DNA of 7,019 nt from Bordetella parapertussis. GTDB taxonomy: Bacteria; Pseudomonadota; Gammaproteobacteria; Burkholderiales; Burkholderiaceae_C. The notes below the pieces were generated by a model. It searched no databases. It worked only from the letters and a program-made list of their open reading frames with translations, and was not told the DNA's origin. Position 1 is the stretch's first letter. Each line of letters opens with the position of its first letter. The stretch covers positions 1 to 7,019 of the forward strand of contig CAMDIP010000069.1 in the NCBI GenBank assembly GCA_945899335.1. The letters run 5' to 3'. The translations under genes were made by a program, and so were the position numbers. Below are positions 5,657 through 7,019 of this stretch, one piece after another.

Positions 5657-6561
5657 ATGGCACGCTTTACCAGTTCAAACCTGCGAACTTGTTTTCTTCT
5701 GCACCCAAGGTTCGGCATGTGGGTTACCAAAGTTGGACTGAGGACAATTTACTGGTTGAAAGCGACCACAACGATATTCTTTACTACACCACCCGTTGGG
5801 ATGCCCTTTGCCCCTATATCAATGTCTCTGAAGAGATGATCAACTTTGCACCGCGCCCGTTCGTTGTGTATGCACTCCCCCCAGACAGCCCCTATGGTGT
5901 ACCTATCAACGACAAGTACGGCTTGGTCGACACTTTTGCAGAAGACTTCTGGGCTGAAGCGCGTCGTGAACGCAAATTCCGCGAACTCGACAAGCAATAC
6001 AAACATTTCACTTACACAGAAGAACTCATTCCTGGCAGTCAACTCAGCCTTGACGATATGTTCGAAATGGGTGGCGAGCACTTCGCTAACTACTGCATCG
6101 ACGACCGCGAGGTTGCGGGCTTTGTCGACTATGTGCGCGATTTGGAAGTTTTGGTTTTAAGGGTACGCGACACAGAAGGCGAACTGGTGCTGACCGACGT
6201 CTCCATCTTGCTGCCAAAGTACAACCAGCTTTACGGAAGTTTTTGCCAATGGAACCGCGCCCATAAAAACCGCTCGCCTGGAATTTACGCCTGTTTACAA
6301 GCTTGCCGTTGGGCGGCAAAGAATGGCTTGCGCTACTACAACCTCGGCCCCGTCGATGACTACGGCTACAAGGCTTTGTTTGTGACCGACTTTGAACCCA
6401 TTTATGCCATGGCGCTGATTGATACAGCTCACCCGTTGGCCACAGACCCTACCTCGCCTTTGGTCACTGACTTCAAGCCCCACCAGTTCAACCAAATCTT
6501 CCGAGATGAAGCCGCTGTTACGCAAACCGATGACACCACGGTTTTGGCCATGGTGGGTTAA
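5653..6561 (+). CDS. Uncharacterised protein with GNAT-fold/FemAB- or arginyl-tRNA-transferase-like C-terminal half
   Basis: 302 aa, soluble, acidic and aromatic-rich, no signal peptide or membrane segment. I do not recognise a named family with certainty. The C-terminal half looks like the acyl-CoA/aminoacyl-tRNA transferase fold. A strand-rich stretch at about 160-205 (LEVLVLRVRD, LVLTDVSILLP) leads to a helix at 209-225 (PGIYACLQACRWAAKNG), then LRYYNLGPVDDYGYKALF (226-243). The 'helix, then Y-x-LG...YK-x-LF' ending recalls FemAB-type and Ate1/Bpt-type transferases, where it shapes the donor pocket. The N-terminal half (1-150) has several aromatic/acidic blocks (YYTTRWDALCPYI at 44-56, FAEDFWAEARRERKF) that I cannot place. 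It is translationally coupled to the cysteine-cluster gene, so the two may act together. The 3' end faces the SET gene with 9 nt between the stops and no clear terminator. Acceptor and donor are unknown; a plain N-acetyltransferase is an alternative. Confidence 0.6.
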   Translation: MNGTLYQFKPANLFSSAPKVRHVGYQSWTEDNLLVESDHNDILYYTTRWDALCPYINVSEEMINFAPRPFVVYALPPDSPYGVPINDKYGLVDTFAEDFWAEARRERKFRELDKQYKHFTYTEELIPGSQLSLDDMFEMGGEHFANYCIDDREVAGFVDYVRDLEVLVLRVRDTEGELVLTDVSILLPKYNQLYGSFCQWNRAHKNRSPGIYACLQACRWAAKNGLRYYNLGPVDDYGYKALFVTDFEPIYAMALIDTAHPLATDPTSPLVTDFKPHQFNQIFRDEAAVTQTDDTTVLAMVG

Positions 6562-6570
6562 GCTGGTTTT

Positions 6571-6990
6571 TTAGAAAAAGTGCTTCTCGCCGAAGCTGAT
6601 GTCGTAATCGATAAACAGTTCTTCATCTTCGGCGATTTTCCTCAGGCTTATCAGTACGCCAGCTTTTTTAAACCTCAAATTGGGTTTTTTGGAGTGGTTG
6701 AGGTAGACCGCCAAATCAAATGAATTCAGCCCGATGGTGGGAATAGACACGGTTTTCTTGTTGTAGAAGCAAAAGGTGTCGATTTGTTGGCGCACCCCTT
6801 TGGGCAAATCTTTAATCAGCTTTTTATCAATATCCACCTCTTTGACGTTCAAGTAACTCTTGAGCGGGTAAATTCCTTTGGGAATGGCTCGCACGGCGAA
6901 CACGCCGATACCGTGAACAGGTGAAACACCCAGCTTGCAATAAACCTCTTTATTCAGATGCTCGAGCAGTTTTTTTTGAGTGATGGGCAC
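6571..6990 (-). CDS. Minimal SET-domain protein, putative protein-lysine methyltransferase
   Basis: 139 aa, almost nothing but a SET domain, which transfers methyl groups from S-adenosylmethionine to lysine side chains. The N-terminal motif is SPVHGIGVFA (23-32, the SxxxGxGVFA of the SAM site), followed by VRAIPKG. The core motif is YLNHSKKPNL (96-105, NHS knot), and the end carries EDEELFIDYD (121-130) with Y129 as the likely catalytic-site tyrosine. No Cys-rich pre- or post-SET zinc module is present (only C18 and C74), so it is close in size to the 119-aa viral vSET. It is lysine-rich (19 K). The start is GTG at 6990, backed by GGAG six bases upstream on the minus strand. It converges with the GNAT-like gene. 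By hand count, GC over 6601-6900 is about 44%, against roughly 50% or more in the neighbours, which hints at separate origin. Target protein unknown; SET proteins in bacteria have been linked to histone-like, ribosomal or host targets, and none can be chosen here. Confidence 0.88.
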   Translation of the reverse strand: MPITQKKLLEHLNKEVYCKLGVSPVHGIGVFAVRAIPKGIYPLKSYLNVKEVDIDKKLIKDLPKGVRQQIDTFCFYNKKTVSIPTIGLNSFDLAVYLNHSKKPNLRFKKAGVLISLRKIAEDEELFIDYDISFGEKHFF

Positions 6991-6996
6991 AATTTA

Positions 6997-7000
6997 CTCC
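6997..7000 (-). promoter_or_regulatory. Ribosome binding site (GGAG, minus strand) of the SET gene
   Basis: On the minus strand GGAG is followed by TAAATT and then GTG (6990-6988). The spacing of 6 nt supports GTG as the start. Its promoter lies beyond the window edge. Confidence 0.7.
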
Positions 7001-7019
7001 AATGCTTGGTAAACCAATT

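Noticed and set aside
6575..6596. Hairpin GCTTC-GGCGA-GAAGC followed by AC and five T on the minus strand, resembling a terminator of the SET gene
   Set aside because: Termination at the T-run would come before the SET stop codon (6573-6571), leaving an mRNA without a stop; the stem is also only 5 bp.

Overview
The window looks like a chromosomal stretch from a betaproteobacterium, probably Burkholderiales/Comamonadaceae. This is judged from moderate GC (about 50%), the style of the RND permease and the peroxiredoxin, and dense gene packing with 4-8 nt overlaps. Genus-level placement is a guess. I see no rRNA, tRNA, insertion sequence, integrase, phage gene or CRISPR array.

Left part (1-4972, all + strand): the 3' end of a BCP/AhpC-TSA-type peroxiredoxin is followed after 73 nt by a two-gene RND efflux operon. 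The inner-membrane pump (1067 aa) comes first and overlaps the periplasmic adaptor (388 aa) by 8 nt. No outer-membrane channel gene follows. Instead the adaptor stop codon runs straight into a decayed VOC (glyoxalase-fold) gene. Its apparent start reads ATA where an ATG overlapping the adaptor stop would be expected, it has an in-frame internal deletion, and it stops early.

Middle (4973-5197): a 225-nt intergenic stretch carries the best promoter of the window (TTGACG-18 nt-GATAAT). A dyad, TTGAC-N7-GTCAA, covers its -35 box. A leader of about 150 nt follows, with an 8-bp inverted repeat.

Right part (5198-7019): a small YkgJ/FliB-type cysteine-cluster protein (CxxCxxCC) is coupled by an ATGA overlap to a 302-aa protein with a GNAT-fold/FemAB-like C-terminal half. 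Converging on it from the minus strand, only 9 nt away, is a minimal 139-aa SET-domain protein (putative protein-lysine methyltransferase) with lower GC. The three genes suggest a possible protein-modification neighbourhood: a cysteine-cluster domain of the kind named after the flagellin lysine methylase FliB, an acyl/aminoacyl-transferase-like enzyme, and a SET methyltransferase. The functional link is inference. The strongest candidates for something undescribed are this neighbourhood and the regulatory dyad in front of it.
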